64,000 nucleotides of DNA, taken from assembly GCA_938020505.1 (NCBI GenBank), contig CALIHR010000006.1:1-64000 (forward strand). Reading direction: 5' to 3'. Within the stretch, counting starts at the first letter, position 1. Every line of letters begins with the position of its first letter. The notes beneath the pieces are model-generated. The model made no database searches. It saw nothing but the letters and a program-made list of their open reading frames with translations, and had not been told where the DNA came from. The DNA is from an uncultured Actinobaculum sp. (lineage in GTDB: Bacteria; Actinomycetota; Actinomycetes; Actinomycetales; Actinomycetaceae). Positions 43,080-52,149 of the stretch are shown piece by piece. A program made the translations under genes and the position numbers.

Positions 43080-45422
43080 CTAGACATCAGGATCGACCTC
43101 CAGGCGCAGGGACGGGCCGAGCTGTTTGGCCGTGTACTCGCGGTGTGCGGCCCTCGCGTGCGCGGCGAGAGAGGACCCCAGAGCGTGTGCGCACCGGACG
43201 TAGACCGTGACCTCGTCCTTTCTTGCGACGCCGCTGCGCCCGGTTTCGCTCCGTCCGGATGCATTTTGGCCGACGCCGTTGTGCCCCGCGCCGCCTCGGG
43301 CAGCGGCGTTGTTTCCTGCCTCGGCCCGCAAGCCTTCGTTTTGAACGGCAGAGTTCCGCATGCCTTCATTTCGCGCAGCAACGTTCCGCCTTGCGTCATT
43401 TCGCGGCCTGGCGGACGGAACCGGGCCCAAGAGCTCGTAGCCCGAAGCCAAACGCACGATCCCGCCGGCCAGCAGGGGGTCGCGCGCCTGCGCGTCTGAG
43501 GCGGCGTCGGCGCGGCGCCCGGCAGCTTCGGCCTCCTGAGCCTCCGCCGCGAAAAGCGACGAACGCAGGACGCCCAGGTAGGTGCGCACCGACGGGGATT
43601 CCCCTGTCACGGCGAGCCAGAAGGCCGAGGGGGGAAGCTGGAGCTCTCGCCTCTGCGCGTACAGGCCTGCTGCAAAATCGGGCTGCCCCCACGTATTGAG
43701 GATCCTGAGGAAAACGGGGTCGATTCCTCCGGCGAACATCACGTGTCCTCCTTCGCGCGCCGGGCGGACGCGCGCAACGATGCGGCATGCTCTGCGGACG
43801 AACTCGATTTCCGAGCCCGGCCCGTCTCCCCTGAGGAACCGCGAATCGAGGACGAGAGCCGCCCGGTACCCGCCCTGCGCCGCAGGCTCGGATCCGGGGG
43901 TGGCGACGACGATTCGGGGCTTGCCGGAGACCGAATCGACGATGCCCTCGCTGGCCTGCGAACCGGACATGACGATTCCCGTTCCGGGAAAGGCCTTGCC
44001 TATTTCTTCGGCGGTGCGGTGAGAACCGAGGCGGATCGCGCGAATGCGGCCTCCTCCGCATTCGGGGCAGCGCCATCGGGCCGCGGGCAGTCCGCACCTT
44101 CGGCAGCGCGGGCCGGCCTCGCCGAAGTCGAGGCCGAGGCCTCCCCCGCATATTTCGCACCGCGCGATTTCCCGACAGGAGGCGCACGCCGTCATCGGGA
44201 TGTATCCGGCCCTGGGGACGACGACGAGAACCGGCCCCTCGTCGAGGCCGTGCCTGACGAGGGCGAAGGCAGACTCCGGCAGCCGCGACCAAGAGGCGCC
44301 GTCGCGCTCCCACTGTTCGGCCGCGCTCACTCGCGGAAGGCTCGCCCTCAGCGCGGTCGGCTCGCCGCGCACGAGGGCCGCCTCGCCCCGGTCGATCATC
44401 GCCTGGGATGAAAGCGAAACGCACCCCGACAGGGAGAGGAAGGCCGCGCCTTCCCGGGCTGCGCGCACCGCGAGGGCCTCGCCCGCCCTCACGTAGGGGG
44501 CGTGTTGTTCGCGCAGGTTCGGCGAGGCGTCGTCGAGCACGGCGACCAGGCCCAAGCCGTTCACCGGCATCCACACGGCGGAGCGGGTTCCCACGACTAT
44601 GCGGTCGATTCCCGTGAGGATTCGAAGGAACGCGGCATACCGGCTCTCATGCGGCTCGTCGGCGACGACGAGGGCGACGCTCTCGCCTGTGGCGGCGGCG
44701 ACCCCCTCGGCGATGCGAGAGGCCTCGCGCCTCGTGGGGACCACGACAAGGCAGCCGCGCCCCGACGCGCGGGCGGCCGACACGGCGTCGGCGAGCATGG
44801 CAACCGCATCGCTTCCGGGGAGCTCGCAGCACACGGCCCTCGGGCCCTGGCCCGCGGCGACGCGCCGGAGGAACGCCGGGCCGCCGAGGTAGGCGCGCCA
44901 CGGGCTGGCGGGGGCCGGCTCGTAAGAATCGACGGCGAGCCGATCGGCGGCAGCTTTGCCGCCGTGGGCGGCGAGATGGGCCTTTTCCGCGCGCGCGTGG
45001 CGTTCGGGAACCGCCAGAGACAGCAGGTCCGCCGCAGACCCCGCGCATCGGGCGGCCACATCGACGCACAGTCCGTACACTTCGGGCGTGAGGACGGGGA
45101 GGGCGGAGACGACCCTGCGCAGCGGGCGCAGCTTGCCCGCGGCCTCCGAGGTCGAATCCCTGCCGACGATGAAGCCGCTCGCCCGATGCGCGCCGACGTC
45201 GACGGCGACGCGCGCGCCGACGACCGCCGACGAGTCCGCCGACGCGGGGACGAGGTAGTCGAAGACCTTGTCGAGATGCGGCTGGCGCAGCAGCACGTGG
45301 ACGTGGGCGACCGGGGACCGCACCTCGCCGACGACCTCCCGTTCGACCCGTGCGACGTCAAGCAGCCCCGCCTGCTCTTCGGCCGCGGGAAGCTGACCCA
45401 GCCCCGGAAGCGTCACGTCCAT
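43080..45422 (-). CDS. priA: primosomal protein N' (PriA, actinobacterial type)
   Basis: A 780-residue replication-restart protein. The N-terminal DNA-binding domain (LRQPHLDKVFDYLVPAS) is followed by a helicase-like core whose P-loop is degenerate (CELPGSDAVAML, no GKT), as in many actinobacteria, so it may act as a scaffold. The zinc module is intact: CASCREIARCEICGGG, then CRRCG and CPECGGG. Unusually, the C-terminal region contains about 60 residues of Asn/Arg/Ala repeats (RNDARRNVAARNEGMRNSAV and further). It lies between metK and a small membrane gene on the same strand. Confidence 0.9.
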   Translation of the reverse strand: MDVTLPGLGQLPAAEEQAGLLDVARVEREVVGEVRSPVAHVHVLLRQPHLDKVFDYLVPASADSSAVVGARVAVDVGAHRASGFIVGRDSTSEAAGKLRPLRRVVSALPVLTPEVYGLCVDVAARCAGSAADLLSLAVPERHARAEKAHLAAHGGKAAADRLAVDSYEPAPASPWRAYLGGPAFLRRVAAGQGPRAVCCELPGSDAVAMLADAVSAARASGRGCLVVVPTRREASRIAEGVAAATGESVALVVADEPHESRYAAFLRILTGIDRIVVGTRSAVWMPVNGLGLVAVLDDASPNLREQHAPYVRAGEALAVRAAREGAAFLSLSGCVSLSSQAMIDRGEAALVRGEPTALRASLPRVSAAEQWERDGASWSRLPESAFALVRHGLDEGPVLVVVPRAGYIPMTACASCREIARCEICGGGLGLDFGEAGPRCRRCGLPAARWRCPECGGGRIRAIRLGSHRTAEEIGKAFPGTGIVMSGSQASEGIVDSVSGKPRIVVATPGSEPAAQGGYRAALVLDSRFLRGDGPGSEIEFVRRACRIVARVRPAREGGHVMFAGGIDPVFLRILNTWGQPDFAAGLYAQRRELQLPPSAFWLAVTGESPSVRTYLGVLRSSLFAAEAQEAEAAGRRADAASDAQARDPLLAGGIVRLASGYELLGPVPSARPRNDARRNVAARNEGMRNSAVQNEGLRAEAGNNAAARGGAGHNGVGQNASGRSETGRSGVARKDEVTVYVRCAHALGSSLAAHARAAHREYTAKQLGPSLRLEVDPDV

Positions 45423-45571
45423 GCGTCCATTAAACCAAGAGCCTCCGACACTTTTCGGGGAGGCGAGCGGCGGGCTTCAAACACAGGGCGGGTGCACGCC
45501 GGTGCGGCGGCTGGAAGCGTGTGATTTCGACGTCGGCCCGACTGAACGCACGAGTTTGCTCCGCGCCGGAG

Positions 45572-46759
45572 TCAAACGGCGCGCAGAAGCTCGTCGACGC
45601 GATCCGTCCGCTCCCAGGCGAAGCCCTCGCGCCCGAAATGCCCGTAGGCCGACGTCGCCGCATATATCGGGCGCTTGAGGTCAAGCTCCTCGATGATCGC
45701 CGCGGGGCGCAGGTCGAAGACCTTGGTCACCGCCGACTCGATCCGCTCCACCGGCGCCGTCTCCGTGCCGAAGGTGTCGACGCGCACGGACAGCGGATGG
45801 GCCCGGCCGATCGCGTAGGCGACTTGCAGCTCGCATCGCTCCGCCAGCCCGGAGGCCACGACGTTCTTCGCCGCCCACCTCGCGGCGTAGGCGGCCGACC
45901 GATCGACCTTCGAGGGGTCCTTCCCCGAGAAGGCCCCTCCCCCGTGGCGGGCCATTCCGCCGTAGGTGTCGACGATGATCTTGCGGCCGGTCAGCCCGGC
46001 GTCGCCCATTGGGCCGCCGACGACGAACTTCCCGGACGGGTTGACGAACAGGCGAAGCTCGGAGACGTCCAAATCGACGCCCTCGGCCTGGAGCACGTGG
46101 TCGAGGACGTGCTCCTTCATGGCCTCGTGCAGCCAAGGCCTCTCGACGCCCTCGTCGTGTTGCGTTGAAATGACAACCGCTTCGAGGCTGACGGGCCGCA
46201 GGCCTTCGTAGCCGACCGTCACCTGAGTCTTTCCGTCCGGGCGCAGGCCGGGCACGATGCCGTCCTTGCGGACCCTCGCGAGGCGCTCGGCCAGGCGGTG
46301 GGCGAGGGCGATGGGAGCGGGCATGAGCTCGCCCGTCTCGTTGCTCGCGTAGCCGAACATGAGCCCCTGGTCTCCGGCGCCTTGGCGGTCGAAGGCGTCG
46401 TCGGAGCGCATTCCCTCGCGGATTTCCAGAGACGTTGTGACGCCCTCGGAAATGTCGGCGGACTGCTGGCCGATCGAGAGCGTCACGCCGCACGATGCGC
46501 CGTCGAAGCCGATGTCTGACGACGTGTAGCCGATGTCGCGGATCGTCTGCCTGACCAGGCGCGGGATCTCGACGTAGGAGGACGTGGTCACCTCGCCGGC
46601 GACGTGTATGAGGCCGGTGGTCGCCATCGTCTCGATCGCCACGCGGGAAGAGGGGTCCTGCTCGAGCATTGCGTCGAGGACCGTGTCCGATATCCGATCG
46701 CAGACCTTGTCGGGGTGCCCCTCGGTGACGGATTCGGATGTGAATTGTTGGCGGTGCAT
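45572..46759 (-). CDS. metK: S-adenosylmethionine synthetase
   Basis: A 395-residue enzyme making SAM from methionine and ATP. Signature motifs are SVTEGHPDKVCDRISDTVLD, GAGDQGLMFGYASNET and the phosphate-binding GGGAFSGKDPSKVDRSAAYA. Length is typical. It starts at ATG 46759, ten bases after the coaBC stop, so both belong to one transcript. No SAM riboswitch is visible. Confidence 0.97.
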   Translation of the reverse strand: MHRQQFTSESVTEGHPDKVCDRISDTVLDAMLEQDPSSRVAIETMATTGLIHVAGEVTTSSYVEIPRLVRQTIRDIGYTSSDIGFDGASCGVTLSIGQQSADISEGVTTSLEIREGMRSDDAFDRQGAGDQGLMFGYASNETGELMPAPIALAHRLAERLARVRKDGIVPGLRPDGKTQVTVGYEGLRPVSLEAVVISTQHDEGVERPWLHEAMKEHVLDHVLQAEGVDLDVSELRLFVNPSGKFVVGGPMGDAGLTGRKIIVDTYGGMARHGGGAFSGKDPSKVDRSAAYAARWAAKNVVASGLAERCELQVAYAIGRAHPLSVRVDTFGTETAPVERIESAVTKVFDLRPAAIIEELDLKRPIYAATSAYGHFGREGFAWERTDRVDELLRAV

Positions 46760-46769
46760 TCCATTCTCC

Positions 46770-48032
46770 TTAGGATCGCAGCTGCGCGACGGCGTCGACG
46801 ATGACGCGCGCTAGCTCTTCTTTGCTTCCTTCAGCCCTTGCCACGACGTCGCCTTTCGAGTCGAGCACGACGATCCGGGAATCGACGTCGCCGAAGCCGA
46901 CGCGCTCCCCCACGCCGTTGACGACGGTCAGATCGGCTCCCTTTCTCAGCGCCTTCTCGCGGCCGTAGTCTTCGACCGAGCCGCGCTCGTCGCCGGTTTC
47001 GGCGGCGAATCCGACGATCGTCTGGCCCGGTCTGCGCGCAGCCGCCAGCCCGGCGAGGATGTCCGGGTTCTCGACGAGCTCGATCGGGAGGAAGGCCTCC
47101 CCCGTCTTCTTCTGCTTTGTGGGGCTGACCTTCGCGGGGCGGAAATCGGCCACGGCCGCGGCCATGACGAGCACGTCAGCCTCGAGTGAGGCGGCCTCCA
47201 TGGCGTCGCGCAGCTCGAGGGCGCTCGGGGCGTGGCGGATCTCCGCGTCGCCTGCCCCGCGGAGGACGTCGGATGCGACGTTGGACTCGACGAGAATCGC
47301 CTTCGCGCCGCGTTCGGCCGCGAGCCGTGTGATCGCGGTTCCGAAACGCCCGGTGGAGCGGTTGCCGAGGTAGCGGACAGGATCGATGGGCTCGCGCGTG
47401 CCGCCCGCGCTCACGGCGAAGGTCAGGCCGTGCAGATCGCGCCGCCCGCTCGATTCGCGCATGGCCGAAAGCACGGCGGCGACGACGTCGCCCGGCTCGC
47501 TCAGGCGCCCGACGCCCGAATCCGCGCCTGTCAGGCGCCCGGAGGCGGGGCCGATGAAGCGCACGCCGCGCTCACGCAAAACGGCGACGTTTTCCTGTGT
47601 GGCGGGGTTGAGCCACATCTCCGTGTGCATCGCCGGGGCGGCGAATACCGGGCACGTCGCGGCCAGCACAGCGTTCGTCAGCATGTTGTCGGCGATTCCC
47701 GCGCGAATCTTCGCGAGGGTGTTGGCCGTGGCCGGGACGACCACGATCGCATCGGCCTCCCGGGCCAGCCTCACGTGGGCGACGTCGGCCGCGTCCTCGC
47801 AGACGTCGGAGTAGACCCTGCGCCCGGACAGCGCCTCCCACGTGACGGCGCCGACAAGGCCGAGGGCGGCGCGGGTGGCGACGACGGTGACGCGGTGCCC
47901 CGCCTCCTTGAACAGACGAACGGCGGCGCACGCTTTGTACGCCGCGATGCCGCCGGAGACGCCGACGACGATAGAAAGAGGGCCCTCCTTTCGGAAGGCC
48001 CCTCGAGCGGTCAGTCTTTTTCCGTCGTCCAC
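46770..48032 (-). CDS. coaBC: bifunctional CoaBC (4'-phosphopantothenoylcysteine synthetase/decarboxylase)
   Basis: A 420-residue CoA-synthesis enzyme. The CoaC flavoprotein half has IVVGVSGGIAAYKACAAVRL, the Asn-containing NTLAKIRAGIADNMLTNA and PAMHTEMWLNPATQENV; the CoaB half has GGTREPIDPVRYLGNRSTGR and VVNGVG. Normal family starts lie right at IVVGVSGG, but no ATG, GTG or TTG stands there. The nearest ATG is 48032, inside the end of rpoZ, which adds about 20 residues encoded by a terminator-like hairpin. That start is used here with reservation. Confidence 0.93.
   Translation of the reverse strand: MDDGKRLTARGAFRKEGPLSIVVGVSGGIAAYKACAAVRLFKEAGHRVTVVATRAALGLVGAVTWEALSGRRVYSDVCEDAADVAHVRLAREADAIVVVPATANTLAKIRAGIADNMLTNAVLAATCPVFAAPAMHTEMWLNPATQENVAVLRERGVRFIGPASGRLTGADSGVGRLSEPGDVVAAVLSAMRESSGRRDLHGLTFAVSAGGTREPIDPVRYLGNRSTGRFGTAITRLAAERGAKAILVESNVASDVLRGAGDAEIRHAPSALELRDAMEAASLEADVLVMAAAVADFRPAKVSPTKQKKTGEAFLPIELVENPDILAGLAAARRPGQTIVGFAAETGDERGSVEDYGREKALRKGADLTVVNGVGERVGFGDVDSRIVVLDSKGDVVARAEGSKEELARVIVDAVAQLRS
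47991..48012 (-). terminator. GAAA-loop hairpin within the coaBC leader
   Basis: On the minus strand GGGCCTTCC-GAAA-GGAGGGCCC is a nine-pair stem with a GAAA tetraloop, followed by the T-rich TCTTTCT, directly after rpoZ. It could end rpoZ transcripts or mask the AGGAGG inside its stem and so tune coaBC. Confidence 0.5.
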
Positions 48033-48280
48033 TCGACCTTGTCCTCCCGGATTTCCTCCAGGGCTATGGACAGGGGCTTGTCCTCCGGACTCGCCTCGAC
48101 CAGAGGGCCGAAGGTGGTGATGTTGCCGTCGCCCCGCGTCATCTCCTGACGGTAGGAGTTGATCTGGCGGGCGCGCTGGGCGGCGTAAACCGACAGGGCG
48201 TACTTCGAATCCACCTTCTCGAGCAGTTCGTCGATCGGCGGATTGGTGATGCCCTCGGGCTCAGGAACTGTTCCGAACAT
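48011..48280 (-). CDS. rpoZ: RNA polymerase omega subunit
   Basis: An 89-residue subunit that helps assemble RNA polymerase. PEGITNPPIDELLEKVDSKY, LSVYAAQRARQINSYRQEM and KPLSIALEEIREDKVEW are the conserved omega segments; Arg and Asn in ARQIN are typical. It starts at ATG 48280, 35 bases after gmk, and its end overlaps the presumed coaBC start by 22 bases. The gmk-rpoZ-coaBC-metK order is standard for actinobacteria. Confidence 0.95.
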   Translation of the reverse strand: MFGTVPEPEGITNPPIDELLEKVDSKYALSVYAAQRARQINSYRQEMTRGDGNITTFGPLVEASPEDKPLSIALEEIREDKVEWTTEKD

Positions 48281-48314
48281 TCTTCCCTCTTAACTAGACG
48301 TCCAGAGGCTTATT

Positions 48315-48881
48315 TTAGCGTGTGACTCCGAAAATGCGCAGCAGCTCTTCCGTGGCGCGCGCCACGGAATCGTTGACGACGACGACGTCGAATTCTTCCA
48401 CGGCCGCCATTTCTTCGCGGGCCGTCTCCAGACGGCGGGCGATTTCCTCGGGGCCTTCGGTTCCTCTGCCCTGCAGCCGGCGCTCGAGCTCCTCCCACGC
48501 GGGCGGGGCGATGAATATCTGCGCGGCCTCGGGCATCGACCGCCGCACTTGGCGCGCACCCGCGAGGTCGAGTTCGAGCACGGGGATGCGGCCGCGGGCT
48601 GCGGCGTCGTCCACGGGCCCGCGCGGGGTGCCGTACCGGTTGACTCCGTGGACCAAGGCCCATTCGAGCATCTGCCCCGTTTCCACGAGCTCGTCGAAGC
48701 GTTCGTCGCTGACGAAGAAATAGTCGACGCCTTCCCGCTCGCCCGGCCGGGGGTCCCTCGTGGTGGCCGAGACGGACAGCCAGCATTCGGGCGCCCGCGC
48801 CAGAGCCTCTCTGAGCAGCGTCCCCTTGCCCACGCCCGAAGGCCCGACGACGACGAAAGCGCGGTTGTCCATGCGCTCCAT
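48315..48881 (-). CDS. gmk: guanylate kinase
   Basis: A 188-residue enzyme phosphorylating GMP to GDP. The P-loop GPSGVGKGTLLREAL, SVSATTRDPRPGEREGVDYFF (GMP binding), LEWALVHGVNRYGTPR and ELDLAGARQVRRSMP are all in place. The start is ATG 48881, one base before the pyrF stop codon; ATG 48872 is an alternative giving a start MDNRAFVVVGP. Adjacent to pyrF, as in mycobacteria. Confidence 0.95.
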   Translation of the reverse strand: MERMDNRAFVVVGPSGVGKGTLLREALARAPECWLSVSATTRDPRPGEREGVDYFFVSDERFDELVETGQMLEWALVHGVNRYGTPRGPVDDAAARGRIPVLELDLAGARQVRRSMPEAAQIFIAPPAWEELERRLQGRGTEGPEEIARRLETAREEMAAVEEFDVVVVNDSVARATEELLRIFGVTR

Positions 48882-48882
48882 G

Positions 48883-49722
48883 CTACCTGGCTTGCGGCTG
48901 CCCGAGGGCGGATTCGACCGTGGCCAGCGTGCGGGCGAAGCTTTCGCGCAGCCCCGCCGTTGCAGGGCCGCCGGCCAGGATCGATCGGGAGGCCGAAGCC
49001 AAGACCCGCGCGATCCCCGAGCCGAAGACCTGCCGGAGCTCGTCGGCGCCCGCGCCCTGCGCCCCTATTCCTGGGGCGAGGAAAATTCCCGGGAAGGACG
49101 GAAGGTCGATGCCGAGCCGGCGGGCGCCGTCTCCGACGGTCGCGCCGACGACAAGGCCGAAGGACCCCGGGGCGATGTCCTCGTTCCACGCGGCGACCGC
49201 ATCGACCACCCTGCCCGCGACGGAGGGCGAGCCCGCGTGCTGGATCTGGGCGCCCTCGGGGTTGGATGTGAGGGCGAGGACGAACAGGCCGCCGCCCAGC
49301 TCGGCCGCGCGGCGCGCCGTGGCCTCGAGCGATCCGGGGCCGAGATACGGGGAGACGGTGAATGCGTCGGCCTTGAGCGGGCCGCTGAGGTAGGCGTCGG
49401 CGTATCCGTCCATCGTCGAGCCGATGTCTCCGCGCTTGACGTCGGCGATGACGGGAACCTCGGCGTCGCGGCAGGCGCGCAGCGTCTCTTCCAGCGCGGC
49501 GACCCCCGCCGCGCCGTGCCGCTCGTAAAAGGCCGACTGCGGCTTGAACGCCGCCGCGCGGTCGTACAGCGCGTCGATCGTGCGCAGCGAAAACTCGCGC
49601 ACGCCGGCCGGGCTGTCCTCGAGCCCCCACTGCCGCAGCAGGCCCGCGTGCGGATCGATCCCCGCGCACACCGGCCCGCGGGCCGCCATGGATTGGCGCA
49701 GGCGCTCGCCGAACGTCGTCAT
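48883..49722 (-). CDS. pyrF: orotidine 5'-phosphate decarboxylase (class 2)
   Basis: A 279-residue enzyme producing UMP, the last step of de novo pyrimidine synthesis. ATG 49722 has GGAGG upstream; an upstream in-frame start is unlikely. Motifs are CAGIDPHAGLL, AAFKPQSAFYERHG and the catalytic VIADVKRGDIGSTMDGYADAYL, characteristic of the long actinobacterial form. The gene follows pyrC after a hairpin and precedes gmk. Confidence 0.94.
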   Translation of the reverse strand: MTTFGERLRQSMAARGPVCAGIDPHAGLLRQWGLEDSPAGVREFSLRTIDALYDRAAAFKPQSAFYERHGAAGVAALEETLRACRDAEVPVIADVKRGDIGSTMDGYADAYLSGPLKADAFTVSPYLGPGSLEATARRAAELGGGLFVLALTSNPEGAQIQHAGSPSVAGRVVDAVAAWNEDIAPGSFGLVVGATVGDGARRLGIDLPSFPGIFLAPGIGAQGAGADELRQVFGSGIARVLASASRSILAGGPATAGLRESFARTLATVESALGQPQAR

Positions 49723-49768
49723 TTTTCCTCCACGGGACATAACTTTGTGAGACGTATCTCCATGAGGC

Positions 49769-49800
49769 GTGCGGATGCGATCGGACAACCGCATCCGCAC
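49769..49800 (-). terminator. 11-pair hairpin between pyrC and pyrF
   Basis: GTGCGGATGCG (49769-49779) pairs perfectly with CGCATCCGCAC (49790-49800). It sits 28 bases after the pyrC stop and 46 before the pyrF start. It may attenuate or protect the mRNA; no T-tract follows. Confidence 0.5.
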
Positions 49801-49827
49801 GTTGAGAGTCTCAGACTTGCAGCGTTT

Positions 49828-51177
49828 TCAGACCGTCAGCCGGCCGACGCGATCGAGCTTCGCACGATCGGCCATGACGTCCTCGTGGGAGCGGAGCCCG
49901 CCCTCCCACACGGTCGGCACGCCCCGGTGGACGGTGTACATCACCCGTCCCGGAAGGGTGCGGCCCTCCCACGGGGTGTTGTGCGACTTCGAGCGGCCGG
50001 CCCGCCCGGAAATCTTCCGCCTCGCATCGGGATCGACGAAGCAGAGGTTCGCCGGCTCCCCGGCGGCCACCGGGCGGCCCTGGTCGGGGCTGGCGCATAT
50101 GCGCGCGGGCTCGTAGCTCATAAGCCTGGCCACGTCCTCCCAGTCGATGAGCCCGGCGTCCACGAGCGAGCCCTGAACAACCGAAAGCGCCGTCTCCAGG
50201 CCGATCATTCCGTTGGCCGCGACCGCCCACTCGCAGTCTTTCTCCTCGATGGGATGCGGCGCGTGGTCGGTTCCGATCACGTCGATCGTCCCATCGACGA
50301 CGCCGCGGCGCAGCGCCTCGACGTCCTCGCGGGGGCGAAGCGGCGGATTGACCTTGAACATCGGATCGTAGGAGCGGACTTCCGTGTGGTCGAGGCTCAG
50401 GTGGTGAGGCGTGGCCTCGGCCGTCACGGCGATGCCTTGGGCCTTCGCCCAGCGGACGAGGTCGACCGAACCGGCCGTGGAAACGTGGAGAATGTGGACT
50501 TTCGAGCCGACGTGCTTGGCCAAAAGCACGTCGCGGGCGATGATCGACTCCTCGGCGACCGCCGGCCAGCCGGCCAGCCCGAGCTCGGCCGAGACGTCGC
50601 CCTCGTGCATCTGCGCCCTTTCCGTCAACCGCGGATCCTGGGCGTGCTGGGCGACGACGCCGTCGAAGGCCTTCGCGTATTCGAGCGCCCTGCGCATGAG
50701 CACGGGGTCGGAAACGCATTTTCCGTCGTCGGAGAAGTAGCGGACCTGGGCGTCTGAGGCGGCCATGGCCCCGAGCTCGGCGAGGTGCTTGCCCTCCAGC
50801 CCGGAGGAAACGGCGCCCACCGGGCGCACGTCCACGTATCCGGCGATCTCTCCCAGGCGCATGACCTGTTCGACGACGCCGGCCGAATCTTGGACGGGCG
50901 TCGTGTTGGCCATGGCATTGACGCAGGTGTAGCCGCCCGCGGCCGCGGCCTGCGAACCGGTCAGAACGGTCTCGGAGTCCTCCAGGCCGGGCTCGCGCAA
51001 ATGCGTGTGCGAATCCACGAGCCCGGGCAAAACGACGAGGCCCGAGGCGTCGACGACCGTCGCGTTCGCCGAGGAAATCTCGTCGCCCGACACCGCGGCG
51101 ACCATGCCGTTGAGGACGTGGACGTCCACGACGTCCTTGCCCAGCAGCCTCGCCCGCTTGAAAATGTACTCGCTCAT
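49828..51177 (-). CDS. pyrC: dihydroorotase
   Basis: A 449-residue zinc amidohydrolase that closes carbamoyl-aspartate to dihydroorotate. The metal site VDSHTHLREPGLEDSETVLTG holds the His-x-His pair; VAQHAQDPRLTE, HVSTAGSVDLVRWAK, EATPHHLSLD and GTDHAPHPIEEK supply the remaining His and Asp ligands. Class I length. ATG 51177 overlaps the pyrB stop by four bases, which couples the two genes. It belongs to the pyrR-pyrB-pyrC-pyrF operon. Confidence 0.95.
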   Translation of the reverse strand: MSEYIFKRARLLGKDVVDVHVLNGMVAAVSGDEISSANATVVDASGLVVLPGLVDSHTHLREPGLEDSETVLTGSQAAAAGGYTCVNAMANTTPVQDSAGVVEQVMRLGEIAGYVDVRPVGAVSSGLEGKHLAELGAMAASDAQVRYFSDDGKCVSDPVLMRRALEYAKAFDGVVAQHAQDPRLTERAQMHEGDVSAELGLAGWPAVAEESIIARDVLLAKHVGSKVHILHVSTAGSVDLVRWAKAQGIAVTAEATPHHLSLDHTEVRSYDPMFKVNPPLRPREDVEALRRGVVDGTIDVIGTDHAPHPIEEKDCEWAVAANGMIGLETALSVVQGSLVDAGLIDWEDVARLMSYEPARICASPDQGRPVAAGEPANLCFVDPDARRKISGRAGRSKSHNTPWEGRTLPGRVMYTVHRGVPTVWEGGLRSHEDVMADRAKLDRVGRLTV

Positions 51178-52148
51178 GCCGAAATCTCCTCGCCGTGCGC
51201 CAGAAGAAGGTAGAGGGCGGCCATGCGCACGGACACTCCGTTGGCCACCTGTTCGAGAACCACCGAGTGGGCGGAGTCGGCCGCGTCGGCCGAAATCTCC
51301 AGGCCGCGGTTCATCGGGCCCGGATGCATGAGCACGGCGTCGTCGCCGAGCACCGAGAGGCGCTCCGCGTTCAGGCCGTACTGGCGCGAGTACTCTTCAG
51401 GCGAGGGGAAGAAGCCGCCGCCGGCGCCGCTCATGCGCTCGCGCTGGACCCGCAGCATCATGACGGCCTCGGGCTTGGAGGCGAGGACGTCGTCAAGCGT
51501 GTAGGACACCTCGCACGGCCAGTCCTCCATGCCGACGGGCAGCAGGGTGGGCGGGGCGACCAGAGTCACCTTCGCCCCGAGGAGCGAGAGGAGATCGACG
51601 TTCGAGCGGGCGACGCGCGAGTGGAGGATGTCTCCGACGACCACGACGTGCGCGCCGGCCAGGTCGGAGCCTTCCGGGGCCGCCTTGTCCCGCCCGGTGT
51701 GCAAGTGGCGGCGCAGGGTGAAGGAATCGAGCAGGGCCTGGGTGGGATGTTGATGGGTGCCGTCGCCGCCGTTGAGGATCGGAACGTCGATCCACCCGCA
51801 GTGGGCCAGCCTGTGCGGGGCGCCCGAGGCGCTGTGCCGCACGATGAGGGCCTCCGCCCCCATCGCGACGATCGTCTGCGCCGTGTCCTTGAGCGACTCG
51901 CCCTTCGACAGCGAGGACCCCTTCGCCGAGAAGGAGATGACGTCGGCCGACAGCCGCTTGGCGGCCGCCTCGAAGGACAGCCGGGTGCGGGTCGAGTCCT
52001 CGAAGAACGTCGTCGCGACGGTGCGCCCGCGCAGAACGGGGAGCTTTTTGATCGTGCGCGACTGGGTCGCGGCCATCGTCTCGGCCGTGTCCAGAATCTG
52101 GATGGCCTCGGCGTGCGTCATGTCGTCTGTTCCCAAAAGATGCCGCAT
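51174..52148 (-). CDS. pyrB: aspartate carbamoyltransferase, catalytic chain
   Basis: A 324-residue enzyme for the committed step of pyrimidine synthesis. ATG 52148 has GAGGAGG upstream, ahead of MRHLLGTDDMTHAEAIQIL. Carbamoyl phosphate binds at FFEDSTRTRLSFEAAAKRL; the aspartate loop includes HPTQALLDSF, MLRVQRERM and MHPGPMNRG. It begins one base after pyrR ends. No regulatory chain gene (pyrI) is present, as usual in actinobacteria. Confidence 0.96.
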   Translation of the reverse strand: MRHLLGTDDMTHAEAIQILDTAETMAATQSRTIKKLPVLRGRTVATTFFEDSTRTRLSFEAAAKRLSADVISFSAKGSSLSKGESLKDTAQTIVAMGAEALIVRHSASGAPHRLAHCGWIDVPILNGGDGTHQHPTQALLDSFTLRRHLHTGRDKAAPEGSDLAGAHVVVVGDILHSRVARSNVDLLSLLGAKVTLVAPPTLLPVGMEDWPCEVSYTLDDVLASKPEAVMMLRVQRERMSGAGGGFFPSPEEYSRQYGLNAERLSVLGDDAVLMHPGPMNRGLEISADAADSAHSVVLEQVANGVSVRMAALYLLLAHGEEISA

Positions 52149-52149
52149 G

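Noticed and set aside
42908..43087. N-terminal extension of the small membrane protein gene starting near 43087
   Set aside because: The extra 60 residues are unlike the rest, and ATG 42907 has the better ribosome site.
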